A stretch of DNA of 27,360 bases from an uncultured Clostridium sp. (lineage in GTDB: Bacteria > Bacillota > Clostridia > TANB77 > CAG-508): NCBI GenBank assembly GCA_900553225.1, contig USCV01000017.1, positions 1 to 27,360 on the forward strand, in the 5' to 3' direction. Under the pieces are notes generated by a model. It was not told the origin of the DNA, made no database searches, and saw only the letters and a program-made list of their open reading frames with translations. The position numbers were made by a program, and so were the translations under genes. Positions 1 through 9,406 of the stretch are shown here, piece by piece (within the stretch, counting starts at the first letter, position 1; every line of letters begins with the position of its first letter).

Positions 1-39
1 CATAATTTTTATTTTTTTACAATAGTTTTTATAAAATAT

Positions 40-69
40 ATGTTTTTTGGAAAAATATTTAAAAAACAT
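40..69 (-). terminator. Hairpin downstream of tRNA-Thr/sigH
   Basis: An inverted repeat (ATGTTTTTT ... AAAAAACAT) lies downstream of the minus-strand tRNA-Thr. It is all A/T apart from the closing pairs and has only a weak T-run after it, so it may be a terminator or just AT-rich sequence. Confidence 0.35.
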
Positions 70-163
70 TCCTATATTTATTAATTAATCTATTAATTGT
101 TCAAATTAGTATATCATTAAAATAAAAACTCGCGAACAATTAAGCCCGTAAGTTGATTTCAAA

Positions 164-239
164 TGGAGCTTCTAACCGGATTCGAACCGGTGACCTCTAC
201 CTTACCAAGGTAGTGCTCTACCTCCTGAGCTATAGAAGC
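164..239 (-). tRNA. tRNA-Thr (anticodon GGT), CCA encoded
   Basis: The minus strand folds as a full cloverleaf of 76 nt. The acceptor GCTTCTA pairs with TAGAAGC, the D stem is GCTC/GAGC, the anticodon stem CTACC/GGTAG closes the loop TTGGTAA (anticodon GGT, reading ACC/ACT), and the T stem is ACCGG/CCGGT around TTCGAAT. The discriminator is T and the CCA end is encoded in the DNA. It sits 28 nt downstream of sigH on the same strand. In many Clostridia a tRNA follows sigH before rpmG-secE-nusG, which would lie beyond the window edge (inference). Confidence 0.95.
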
Positions 240-267
240 ATCTATAAAGAATGAATAGATTCATTCT

Positions 268-910
268 TTAATAATCTATATTTTTTATTGCTTTTTTTCG
301 TATTCTTTGAATTGCATTATCTATTGATTTAACTTGCGTATTTAACTTTTCTGCAATTTTTACATATGACTCTCCATTTAAGTATCTATGTAGTACTTGT
401 TTTTCAAAGTCACTTAAAGATTTATCTATTGTACTTTCTAGATTTTGAAAGTATTCTTTCCTTGTAATTGTATCTAATGGATCTTCTATTAAATTAGATT
501 TAAATATTTCCATTAAAGATCCTTCTGTATCATCATTATCATAAGCTGCTAAATTTAATGATAGATAAGAGTTTAAAGGTGAATGTTTTTGCCTATTAGA
601 TGTTTTTATTGCTGTAATTAGTTGTCTTTCAATACATAAATTTGCAAATGTTTTAAATGAATTTTGTTTATCAGGCTCAAAATTTTTTATTGCTTTAAAA
701 AGACCAATTAAACCTTCTTGAACAATGTCGTCTTTTTCAGCACCAATAATAAAATATCTTGTAACTTTCATATTTACTAATTCTTTATATTTATAAATTA
801 AATACTCTAAAGCCTGTTTATCACCAGATTTAATCATTCCGAATCAAATCTTCATCTGCTATTAGGTTATAATTTGTTGTAGACTCCCATAGATTACTAC
901 TTTCGCCCAT
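268..910 (-). CDS. sigH: RNA polymerase sigma factor SigH, needs +1 shift at CGG
   Basis: This is the transition-state/early sporulation sigma factor of Firmicutes (Spo0H family). Region 2 shows YFIIGAEKDDIVQEGLIGL and the SFKTFANLCIERQLITAIKT block; region 4 shows GESYVKIAEKLN and VKSIDNAIQRIRKK. All align closely with B. subtilis SigH as I remember it. The ATG at 910 follows an AAGGGAG ribosome-binding site. The first 23 codons run in one frame to CGG at 841-839, and the zero frame then stops two codons later. Skipping the C gives DEDL-I-G-MIKSGDKQALEYL, matching the family's EDEQVI...VGDSDALDYL segment, and yields 213 aa (B. subtilis has 218). A promoter lies upstream. Identity is firm; the decoding mechanism is inferred. 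Confidence 0.93.
839..841 (-). other. CGG +1 recoding site in sigH (ATT CGG A)
   Basis: In-frame codon 24 is CGG. Normal reading gives Arg-Asn-Asp-stop. Passing over the C and reading GGA as Gly joins the upstream frame to the rest of SigH. Confidence 0.85.
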
Positions 911-968
911 TATGTTACATTTCTCCCTTCTGTTTATTGCATTTGTTCTGATGATATACTTTGTTTGT

Positions 969-998
969 ATTATAATCTAGTATTGTTTTTAATGTCAA
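969..998 (-). promoter_or_regulatory. SigA-type promoter of sigH
   Basis: On the minus strand a perfect -35 box TTGACA (998-993) is followed after 18 nt by a perfect -10 box TATAAT (974-969), about 60 nt before the sigH start codon. Confidence 0.75.
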
Positions 999-1066
999 TA
1001 GAAATTTGAATAAAACTTGATGTTTTGCAGTTTTTATGTTACAATTCAGACTAAATTTTATTCAAG

Positions 1067-1096
1067 TTTACAAAAAATTTTAATATAAATTATAAT
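1067..1096 (+). promoter_or_regulatory. SigA-type promoter of rqcH
   Basis: TTTACA (1067-1072), an 18-nt spacer and TATAAT (1091-1096) lie about 50 nt before the rqcH start. The divergent sigH promoter is about 70 nt away in the same intergenic space (911-1146), which otherwise shows only AT-rich sequence. Confidence 0.6.
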
Positions 1097-1146
1097 ATTT
1101 TCATATTATATAATTATTATATTTTTGAAAGGAGAGCTGAAATTTT

Positions 1147-2870
1147 ATGTCATTTGATGGAATAGTAACTAAAGGTGTTGTCTCTGAATTAAATAAATCA
1201 ATTTTAAATGGTAAAATTAATAAGGTTTTTGAACCTAATAAAAATGAAGTTATATTAGGTATATATTCAAAACGGCACAGGATATTTTCTTGATTTAGTG
1301 ATAAATCCTGCTTCATATAGAGTAAATTTAAGCACACATACAAAGCCTAACCCATTTAGTGCATATAGTTTTTGTATGTTACTTAGAAAACATTTAATAG
1401 GTTCTAAAATTGTTAAAATAGAAAGTCTTGGGTTAGAACGAATTATTTTTATGGAACTTGAAGGTTATAATGAATTAAACGATTTAACACATAAAAAATT
1501 AATTATAGAACTTATGGGTAAACACAGTAATATAATTTTAGTAAATGAAAATAATAGAATAATAGATAGTTTAAGACATTTAGATATTAGCTCAAATTCT
1601 TATAGAAATATTATGCCTGCATATGAATATGAAATGCTTCCATGTAATAAATTTGATTTTCATACTATACAAAATGCTGAAAAGTTTTATGAGATTTTAG
1701 AATCTTCTGGCAAAGAATCTATTCAAGATGCTATTTGTTTAAAATTTAACGGTATTAGTAAATTATTTGTTGAAAAAGCAATTCAGTACTTGGGAATTGA
1801 TTTATCTATAAATAAATCAAATTGTACAAAGCTTCATTCATATATTAGTAATATTTTAAATAATCTTGGTACTTCAAATGTAATTCCCACTAAGTTTCAG
1901 AATGATTATTGTTTAGCTTTGCAAAATGAAACATGCCCTAATACTTCTGAATTACAAATTAATAAATTTATTGATGACTTCTATTTTTCAAAAGAGAATG
2001 ATCTTATTTTTTCAGAGTATCGAAAAAATTTATCTAAACTTGTGCTGTATACTTTAAAAAAAGTTAATCAAAAATTAATAAATATTAATAGAAAGCTTAC
2101 CGAATGCGATAATATGGATATTTATAAGCTTTACGGAGAATTGTTAACAGCAAATTTATATAGAATAGAAAACGAAAATTTGGAAAAAATTAGTCTTCCA
2201 AATTATTATAATAACAATGAATTAATTGAAATTCCTTTGGATAAGAGGTTTTCTCCTTCTGATAATGCTAAAAACTATTTTAAAAAATATAGAAAGCTAA
2301 AAAATGCACTTGCAATTGTTACAATTCAAAAATCTGAAACAAAAGAAGAACTGAATTATATTGAAAGCATTATTTACGAATTAGATACAGCCAAAGATGT
2401 TAACGATATTAATGAAATTTATAGTGAAATTTCTGATAGTGAACTTTTTTATAATATCAAACAAAATTCTAAGACAAAAATTAAAAAGCCTATATCTTCA
2501 AAAAAATATATAAATATTGGAGAACCTATTAGTACTACCATAAATCATTTTCAAGTCTATATAGGAAAAAATAATAAACAAAATGATTATTTAACCACAA
2601 AGCTTGCTAAAAAAACAGATTTATGGTTTCATACAAAAGATATCCACGGAAGCCATGTTATCTTAAAAATTGATAGTAAATTTCCAAGCCCAGAAATAAT
2701 AGAAAAATGTGCTCGGACTTGCAGCTTATTATTCAAAAGCTAAGCTTTCATCAAACGTTCCAGTTGATTACACATTTGTTAAATACGTAAAAAAACCACA
2801 TGGTGCTAAACCTGGTATGGTAATCTATACTCATCAAAAAACATTATATGTAAATCCTAATGGACTATAA
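1147..2870 (+). CDS. rqcH: RqcH/NFACT family (FbpA-like) ribosome quality control protein, two +1 shifts
   Basis: RqcH binds obstructed 50S subunits with peptidyl-tRNA and directs C-terminal alanine tailing of stalled chains; older annotation calls the family fibronectin-binding protein FbpA. The start at 1147 follows AAGGAGAG. The N-terminal NFACT-N block begins MSFDGIVTKGVVSELN, and the C-terminal NFACT-R domain has DLWFHTKDIHGSHVIL, LAAYYSKAK, VPVDYTFVKYVKKPHGAKPGMV and TLYVNP. Three reading-frame pieces (42, 480 and 51 codons) are joined by two +1 shifts at CGG (1273 and 2714), giving 573 aa, the normal family length. Without the shifts only 48 aa would be made. The identity is very clear. 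Two recoding sites in a stall-response gene are notable. Confidence 0.93.
1273..1275 (+). other. CGG +1 recoding site 1 in rqcH (AAA CGG C)
   Basis: Codon 43 is CGG in the frame of the 1147 start; zero-frame reading stops six codons later. Skipping the C gives SK-G-TGYFLDLVINPASYR, which continues into the long downstream frame. Confidence 0.85.
2714..2716 (+). other. CGG +1 recoding site 2 in rqcH (GCT CGG A)
   Basis: CGG is in frame near the 3' end; the zero frame stops nine codons later. Skipping the C gives CA-G-LAAYYSKAK and the conserved C-terminal tail to the stop at 2868-2870. Confidence 0.87.
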
Positions 2871-2892
2871 TTTTTAAATTTTCACGTAAAAA

Positions 2893-2942
2893 ACACAGGA
2901 ATACTTTATAAATATAGTTTTAAATATAAAGTTTTCCTGTGT
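2893..2942. terminator. Bidirectional terminator between rqcH and the DUF4116 gene
   Basis: A long hairpin, with ACACAGGAA.ACTTTATA pairing with TATAAAGT.TTCCTGTGT and one mismatch, lies between two convergent genes. On the minus strand it is followed by a run of T, so it best fits a terminator of the minus-strand gene that may also serve rqcH. Confidence 0.7.
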
Positions 2943-2968
2943 AAATATTATTTTAATTCATAATATTT

Positions 2969-3494
2969 TCATTCTTCTGGATTTAATATTTTTAATATAT
3001 CTTCATCTTTTTTTAATTCATCACTGATGTAGCTTAAAGATTTTTTATTTTGCATCAAGCTTTGAATTGCAACATCTTTATCATTTCTAAGCTCCTTGCT
3101 TGCATATTTTAATATAATAGCTTTATTTTTAACTGCTTCTAATACTACTTCTTTATCTGCTCTTAGCTTTTGGCTTGCATAATACAAAATTTGTCCATCA
3201 TTTTTTACTGCCTTTAATATAACTTCTTTGTCATCTTTTAATCTATCACTTGCATAACATGCAACCCATCCTAATTTATCTACTGCCTGCAATAAAATAT
3301 CTTTATCATCTTTTAGCCTATCACTTGCAAATTCAAGTGCACACCCATCTTGTTTAACAGCTTCTAATACTACTTCTTTATCATCTTGTAAATCTCCGAC
3401 TAGCCCATTCTAATGCAACTCCTTTTTGCTTAACTGCATCTAAAACTATTTGTTTATTAGAATTATTCTGTTTTACTTGCTCTGTTACATCCAT
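2969..3494 (-). CDS. DUF4116 repeat protein, needs +1 shift at CGG
   Basis: It consists of tandem roughly 25-residue repeats of the form DKEVVLEAVKxxGxxLxYASxxL (DUF4116). At least five are visible, for example EWASGDLQDDKEVVLEAV, EFASDRLKDDKD, CYASDRLKDDKEVILKAV and YYASQKLRADKEVVLEAV. The family's function is unknown. The start ATG at 3494 follows AGAGG. The first 32 codons reach CGG at 3398-3396, and zero-frame reading stops five codons later. The +1 shift gives WAS-G-DLQDDKEVV and restores the repeat phase exactly, for 174 aa. An 84-aa gene lies upstream on the same strand. Confidence 0.85.
3396..3398 (-). other. CGG +1 recoding site in the DUF4116 gene (AGT CGG A)
   Basis: Codon 33 is CGG. 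Skipping the C keeps the DUF4116 repeat spacing (YAS/WAS-x-xLxxDKEV) intact across the join. Confidence 0.83.
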
Positions 3495-3517
3495 ATATAA
3501 ATTCAACCTCTTTTTGT

Positions 3518-3772
3518 TTAAAAATTAACTTCATTGTTACTAATTTTATATTCAACATCAGTCATAAAAGGAAACATTTCTTTTACCCTTCTATGTGTAA
3601 TAACTGCATGTCTTGGTTGAGGATTCTTTGGATCCTCTGTTAGCAATTTTTGTGTATAGCAGTTTTCACTTGTTTTAAATATTAAGTATCTATTTCTAAC
3701 ATATGTGAAATAAATTTGATATCCATCATCTAAATTCTTCTCCATTTGTTTAAATGTAAATTCTGAATCCAT
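3518..3772 (-). CDS. Hypothetical 84-aa protein
   Basis: I do not recognise this small, mixed-charge soluble protein. It has an aromatic stretch (YQIYFTYVRNRYLIFKT) and a basic HAVITHRRVKEMF segment. It has no signal peptide or membrane span. The annotated ATG has no ribosome-binding site directly upstream. An AAAGGAG lies more than 30 nt away, separated by a short inverted repeat (GTATGAT ... ATCATAC, about 3787-3819) that could bring it closer when folded, so the start is uncertain. It lies between ligA and the DUF4116 gene on the same strand. No in-frame CGG. Confidence 0.6.
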   Translation of the reverse strand: MDSEFTFKQMEKNLDDGYQIYFTYVRNRYLIFKTSENCYTQKLLTEDPKNPQPRHAVITHRRVKEMFPFMTDVEYKISNNEVNF

Positions 3773-3839
3773 TTTTTGTTTTTGTATGATAAGTTTTATA
3801 CTTTAAACAATCATACATCTCCTTTCTTTATTTAAAGAA

Positions 3840-5841
3840 TTAATCATCTTTATTTATCATTTTTTCAAATTCATCTTCAGAAATAACTTGAACTCCCAGA
3901 TTTTGAGCTTTTATTAATTTGCTTCCAGCATCTCTTCCAGCTAAAACGTAAGTAGTTTTTTTAGAAACAGAACTTGAAGTTTTACCACCATATTTTTCAA
4001 TTATATCTTGTGCTTGTTCTCTTGTATACTTTTCTAAAGAACCTGTTAATACAAAAGTTTTTCCTTCGAAGCGACTATCTCCCTCATCTTCTTGAATTGT
4101 TTTTGTATTTACATTAGCCTGTTTCAATTTATTTATTAAATCAATAGTTTGCTCTTGTCTAAAGAATTCATAGATACTCTTAGCTGTTATTTCACCCACA
4201 TCATTTTGACTTGCTAATTCATCTATGCTTGCATTCATCAAATTATCTAAATCTTTATATACCTTTGCTAAACTTTTTGCTCCTTTTACTCCTACATGAC
4301 GTATTCCTAAAGCAGTTATTAATTTAAACAAATCCCTTGTTTTACTCTTTTCTATTGATTCCATTAAGTTACTTGCAAATTTTTTACCATTTTTTTTCAA
4401 AGATGCTATATCCTGATTTTTTAATGTATATAAATCTGCAATATTGTGAATTAAACCTTTTTGTAACATCTGCTCTATTATGCTATATCCTAGTCCATCA
4501 ATTTCCATACCTTCTTTTGAGGCAAAATGAACTATATTTCTTAGAGCTTTTGCACTACATTCAATTCCAATACAACGTTTTATAGCTTCTCCTTCTTCTC
4601 TTATTGCTGGTCCACCACAGACAGGACAAGTATCTGGCATTTTAAATTCTTTTTCATTACCTGTTCTTTTTTCTTTTTTTACTTCAACAACTTCTGGAAT
4701 AACATCTCCTGCTTTTTGTATAACAACAGTATCTCCGATTTTTAAATCTTTTTCTTTAATAAAATCTTCATTATGAAGTGTTGTTTTTGAAATAGTTGAG
4801 CCAGCAACTTTAACAGGTTCTAAAATTGCCATGGGAGTTATTGCTCCGGTTCTTCCAACTTGACAAATAATATCTTTTAAAATTGTTTCTTTTTGTTCTG
4901 GAGGATATTTATATGCAATTGCCCAACGAGGAACTTTATATGTAGTTCCTAGCTTTTCTCTATTTTTCAAATTATCTACTTTAATAACTGCTCCATCAAT
5001 TCCAAACTTTAATTTTTCTCTATCTTCGCCTATTTTTTTAATAGCCTTAATTGCTTCATCAATATTTTTACAAAAAACTCTAACAGGATTTACATTAAAT
5101 CCTAACTTTTCTAGGTATTCCAATTGTTCGTAATGAGAATTAAACTTATTATTTTCAAGTTTTTGAACATTAAAAATGAAAATATCTAATGGTCTTTTTT
5201 TGGTAATATTTGAGTCCAATTGTCTAAGTGACCCAGCCGCCGCATTTCTTGCATTCGCAAATAAACTCTCTCCGAAGTACCTCACGTTCTTGATTTAACT
5301 TTTCAAACTCAGCTGTTCCAATAAAAACCTCACCACGTACAGTAATTGTAATATTATCTTTTAATTTTCTTGGAATATTTTTTATTGTTTTTAGATTGTC
5401 TGTAACATCTTCTCCAATAAGTCCATTGCCTCTTGTTGCACCTCTTATAAATTCACCATTTACATATTCTAAAGCTACAGATAATCCATCTATTTTGGTT
5501 TCTACCACATAATTAACATCTTGCACTTCCAATTGTTTCTTTACTCTTAAGTCAAATTCTATAAGTTCCTCAAAAGAGAAAACATCTTGAAGACTTTGAA
5601 GAGGAACTTCATGTGTAATCTGAGCAAATCCTTCTTTTACATGTCCCCCAACTTTTTGAGTTAATGAATCTTTTGTTATTAATTCTGGGAACTGTTTTTC
5701 TAATTTTTTTAATTGATTCATCATCATGTCATATTCATAATCTGAAATTTCAGGTTTATCGTCATCATAATATTTTTTTGCGTAATATTCTAATTTTTCT
5801 CTTAAAGTTGTAATTTCTTGTTTTGCTTGCTCAATATCCAT
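3840..5841 (-). CDS. ligA: NAD-dependent DNA ligase LigA, needs +1 shift at CGG
   Basis: LigA seals nicks in DNA using NAD+, and in most bacteria is the essential replicative ligase. The N-terminal part shows the adenylation lysine motif VVETKIDGLSVAL and RGATRGNGLIGEDVT. After the join come FANARNAAAGSLRQLD, KFGIDGAVIKVD, the OB-fold VGRTGAITPMA, a zinc finger (CPVCGG ... CIGIECSAK), helix-hairpin-helix repeats (HVGVKGAKSLAK) and a C-terminal BRCT domain (GKTFVLTGSLEKYTR). The two frames meet at CGG (5274-5272). The +1 shift gives VL-G-ESLFANARN, where Gly is the residue expected before the FANPRN block, and a 666-aa protein of normal length. It lies 22 nt downstream of pgsA, probably in the ftsY operon. 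Confidence 0.95.
5272..5274 (-). other. CGG +1 recoding site in ligA (CTT CGG A)
   Basis: Codon 190 is CGG. The zero frame ends 16 codons later within the nucleotidyltransferase domain. Skipping the C gives GESLFANARNAAAG, with the family glycine in place. Confidence 0.9.
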
Positions 5842-5863
5842 TTTTTATTTCACCTTTCAACAT

Positions 5864-6460
5864 TTATTTATCTTTAAGTAATTCTTTTCCATCTTTTACA
5901 TAGTCAATACCAGAAGCAATTGTTGCAACTACAGATATACTCATCATAATTGTAACAAATAAGTTTATAATGAATTCATATGTACTTAAACTTTTTGTAA
6001 AAATTGCACCAAATGCATTTGTATCTATTAATGCAACTATAAGCGCCAACATTTGTGTTACAGTTTTCAATTTTCCCCATATTGATGCTGCAATAACTTT
6101 TCCTTCATTTTGTACAGCAACTAATCTATATCCTGATACAATAAATTCTCTAAATAAAACAATAATAGGAATCCATGCTGGTAATCTACCATCTTCAACT
6201 AACATAATCATAGCTGAAATAACTAAAATCTTATCTGCAATTGGATCTAGAAATTTTCCAAATGTTGTTATTTGGTTTTTTGAACGTGCAATATGTCCAT
6301 CCAATTTATCTGTAATAGATGCAATAATAAAAATTATGTCTATAATTATCCATGTTACTGGAATTCCTAAAAATGTAGCATCTATATTAAGAAAAGGAAT
6401 GATAACCATTATAGGTACGAGTATTATTCTAAATAGAGTTAATTTATTTGCTAAATTCAT
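5864..6460 (-). CDS. pgsA: CDP-diacylglycerol--glycerol-3-phosphate 3-phosphatidyltransferase
   Basis: PgsA makes phosphatidylglycerol phosphate, the committed step to phosphatidylglycerol and cardiolipin, at the inner membrane. The CDP-alcohol phosphatidyltransferase motif DG-x2-AR-x8-G-x3-D-x3-D is visible as DKLDGHIARSKNQITTFG then KFLDPIADK. The 198-aa length is usual. Several hydrophobic helices are present: the N-terminal LTLFRIILVPIMVII, a middle WIIIDIIFIIASI, and two near the C-terminus. It lies between the UPF0182 gene and ligA on the same strand. No in-frame CGG. Confidence 0.93.
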   Translation of the reverse strand: MNLANKLTLFRIILVPIMVIIPFLNIDATFLGIPVTWIIIDIIFIIASITDKLDGHIARSKNQITTFGKFLDPIADKILVISAMIMLVEDGRLPAWIPIIVLFREFIVSGYRLVAVQNEGKVIAASIWGKLKTVTQMLALIVALIDTNAFGAIFTKSLSTYEFIINLFVTIMMSISVVATIASGIDYVKDGKELLKDK

Positions 6461-6538
6461 TTTGCCCTCCTAAAATTAATTTTTAAAATATTATATACAA
6501 TCAAAAGTCAAAAATCAAGGAAAAGGGTAGGTTCCGTT

Positions 6539-9386
6539 TTAATGATTTATTGTATTATTATTCTCAGTATTTTTTTGTGTATTATTATCTTTTATTATTT
6601 CATTCTTTTTTTCTTGTTCTTCTTTTTTTACAACTTCTAATTTGTCAATTAATTCTTGCAATTTTTTTACATCTTTTCCCATCATTTCCCAATCACTTGA
6701 ATTTGTGGAAGTTTCAAGGTTTTTATTTGCTTTTATAATTGCACTTATTAAATCTTCTATATTATCAGTATTTTCTACTTCAATATCTACTGCATATTGT
6801 GATACTAAATTGCTTAAGGCGTCTTTTAAGTTATCACCAATTGCAAGTTTGTTTCCAGATGCTACTACAATTTTCTTTAATGTTGGCAACGCTGTATCTC
6901 CTTCATTTAATGATTGTTGATAAATCGCCTCCACATAAAGTAAAGTATCATTAATTGGAACTACAATCATATTTTTTGTTATTTTTGTTCCATTAACATT
7001 TAATGCTCCTATCTGTTTTGAAATAGTTTCATCTTGCTCTATTTGTGTATCCAATTGCATTGGTCCTAATATATTACTATCTGCTGAGAATTTATATAGT
7101 GTTAATTTTGAAGTTCCTTTTTCATCACATGTTCCAACTAGGTAAGAATTAATATTTTGTTTTCCGTATGGTGTGTATGGAATAACTAATCCTAAATCTG
7201 GAACTTCATTATCTACCGTTTTTACCATTGTATAATACGCTTGTAATTTCGTTCCTTTTTTTGTTAATACTTTCCCTGTATTATAATTTGCTGTATCCCA
7301 AATATCATCGCTACGATACAATACATCTGGCTTAATGTTATGATATCTTGTAAGCATTTGTGCTTGGATATTATACAAATATTCTGGATATATAAAATGA
7401 CTACTTATATCTTCTGGTATCTCTTCTTCAGTAAATAAATTATTGTAAATTTTCTTATATGCAATTATAATAGGGTCATTTTTATCCGTAATATAGAATT
7501 TAATAGTTCCATCATAACTGTCGATTAATACTTTTACAGAATTTCTAATATAATTAATTTCCTTCTTATTAACTGAATTAGCATTAATAGTTGTTCTTTG
7601 TGAATACGGATATTCATTTGATGTAGTATATGCATCTAAAACCCAAATCATCTTTCCTTCAGAATTAACAACCAAATAAGGATTTTCATCATATGTTAAA
7701 TATGGCATTATTTTTTTAGCACGCTCTATGATGTTTCTATTTGTTAATATCTTGCTATTTTTTGTAACACTACTAGAAAGTGCTAATTTTATATCTCCTT
7801 CTTTTATTGATAAAATCAATCTATCTATAAGATTTAATTGTAAACCTGCCTGTCCATCATAAACATTTTCTTTGTTTTCTATTACATTTGCATCTAATAT
7901 TGGATAATCGAATTCTTTTTTATTATTACTATTTGTTACCACTGTATCATTAGTTTCTAGTCCGAAATAAATTCTTGGCTCAGTTATTTTTACCGCTTCA
8001 TTTGTTTTATGAAAACTTTTTTGTATATGCTCTAAATTGCCATTTGTATCTGCTGATGAGGCAGACGTAATAATTGCACCATATCCATGTGTATATTCAT
8101 ATGTTTTATTATTATATGTTCCATTACTACTAGCGATCTCTCTTGGTGATACATATACAAGCTTATCTTTACCATTTATTTTGTATTTTGCAACTTGTGT
8201 ATTATGATACACATAATATCCTTTACTTGTTTGTGATGCTTGTAAATCCTTTAACACAATATCCTTATTTATAATTGCAAGATTTGCAAGAAGATCAGAA
8301 TTGTTTTCTATCTTATCTTTAGTTATAGTACCACCATTGTCTGTATATATTTCTTCTGCATTAATTCCATAAGCATTTCTGGTATAATCAATGTTATATT
8401 GAATATATTTTTTTTCTTTATCAAGCTCACTTGAATTTACAAAAATAATATTAAATCCAATCATAACTATAAGAAATGCAAGTAAATATGAAGGTACAAT
8501 TATAATTGATATTAGAGTTTTTTTAGTTTTTCCGTTCTTAAATGCCTTTATTGCTAAGAAAACTGATATTATTATTACAATAGCTAAAATTCTATATCCC
8601 CATAATTTTATAGTTGCTTCTGTAAGTCCTGCACCAACAAGATAATAATTTGATGTATCTTCTTTTATTGATATAAAGTTCTGTAATCCTACGTTTTGCG
8701 TATTCATATACACTAAACCTGCAATTAACAGTGCTGCAAGCATAATATTAGTAGTTAACTGCTTTATAATATTGCTACTTTTTATTGTTTTTCTATCAAT
8801 ACCATCAAAAAGCACATTAAATGTAATTATATAATAAAGGGCTGAATATACAGTAAGTGCAATTACAGCTATTAGTAAATACCAAATAATAAGTTCGATA
8901 AATGGCTTTTGAAACATAAAATAACCTATATCGTACCCCAATATTGGATCATAACTACCAAATAGCGTACTATTAAAGCACAAAAGTGCCTTATTTAAAA
9001 TCATTTTTGAAGTAAACGCACTAATTATTATTGCAAATATAAATGCAATTGACTTGTTTGGTAATTTAACCATTTCCTTTTTTTCTTCTTTAAAAAATGG
9101 AATTAGATTATGATTTATCTTTCTATTTGTAAGATAAATCATAAAATATACAATGCTAAAATTAATAGCCAATGTTAAAGATAAATATTTAACATTTTGC
9201 CAAAATAGATTAATATAATTTTCCCCAATTTCTAAAGTCTCCAAATATGAACCGCGGAACATTACATAAGCTACTATTAATGTAATTATTCCAGAAATTA
9301 ATACGATTGTATTTCTTCTTTTATTTGTTTTTTTTGGTATTTTTTTATTGTCTCCGAATGTCTTTTCTTATATCATTTTGTTCCAT
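6539..9386 (-). CDS. UPF0182 family large membrane protein, needs +1 shift near its start
   Basis: A protein of 948 aa with about seven hydrophobic segments in the first third, then a long extracytoplasmic region (YTRNAYGINAEEIYTDNG, IYFGLETNDTVV, PYLVVNSEGKMIWVLDAYTTS, YTPYGKQNINSYLVG) and an Asn/Lys/Glu-rich low-complexity tail. These are hallmarks of UPF0182 (PF03699), whose function is unknown. The likely start is ATG 9386, 20 nt after the ftsY stop and behind an AAAGG. Ten codons later a CGG (9356-9354) would lead to a stop three codons on. The +1 shift continues through a Lys/Arg-rich segment into the first membrane helix. Starting instead at the internal ATG 9262 would truncate that helix and has no clear ribosome-binding site. 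Confidence 0.85.
9354..9356 (-). other. CGG +1 recoding site in the UPF0182 gene (ATT CGG A)
   Basis: Codon 11 is CGG, followed in zero frame by AGA CAA TAA. Skipping the C gives DI-G-DNKKIPKK and then the first transmembrane helix. The local protein is not conserved, so this site rests on the rule seen elsewhere and on the well-placed start. Confidence 0.75.
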
Positions 9387-9406
9387 TTTTATCACAAACC
9401 TTTCTT

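Noticed and set aside
3840..5285. Two separate ligase-like genes (split LigA)
   Set aside because: The second frame has no start or ribosome-binding site of its own, and the join at CGG gives a continuous LigA with the expected Gly.
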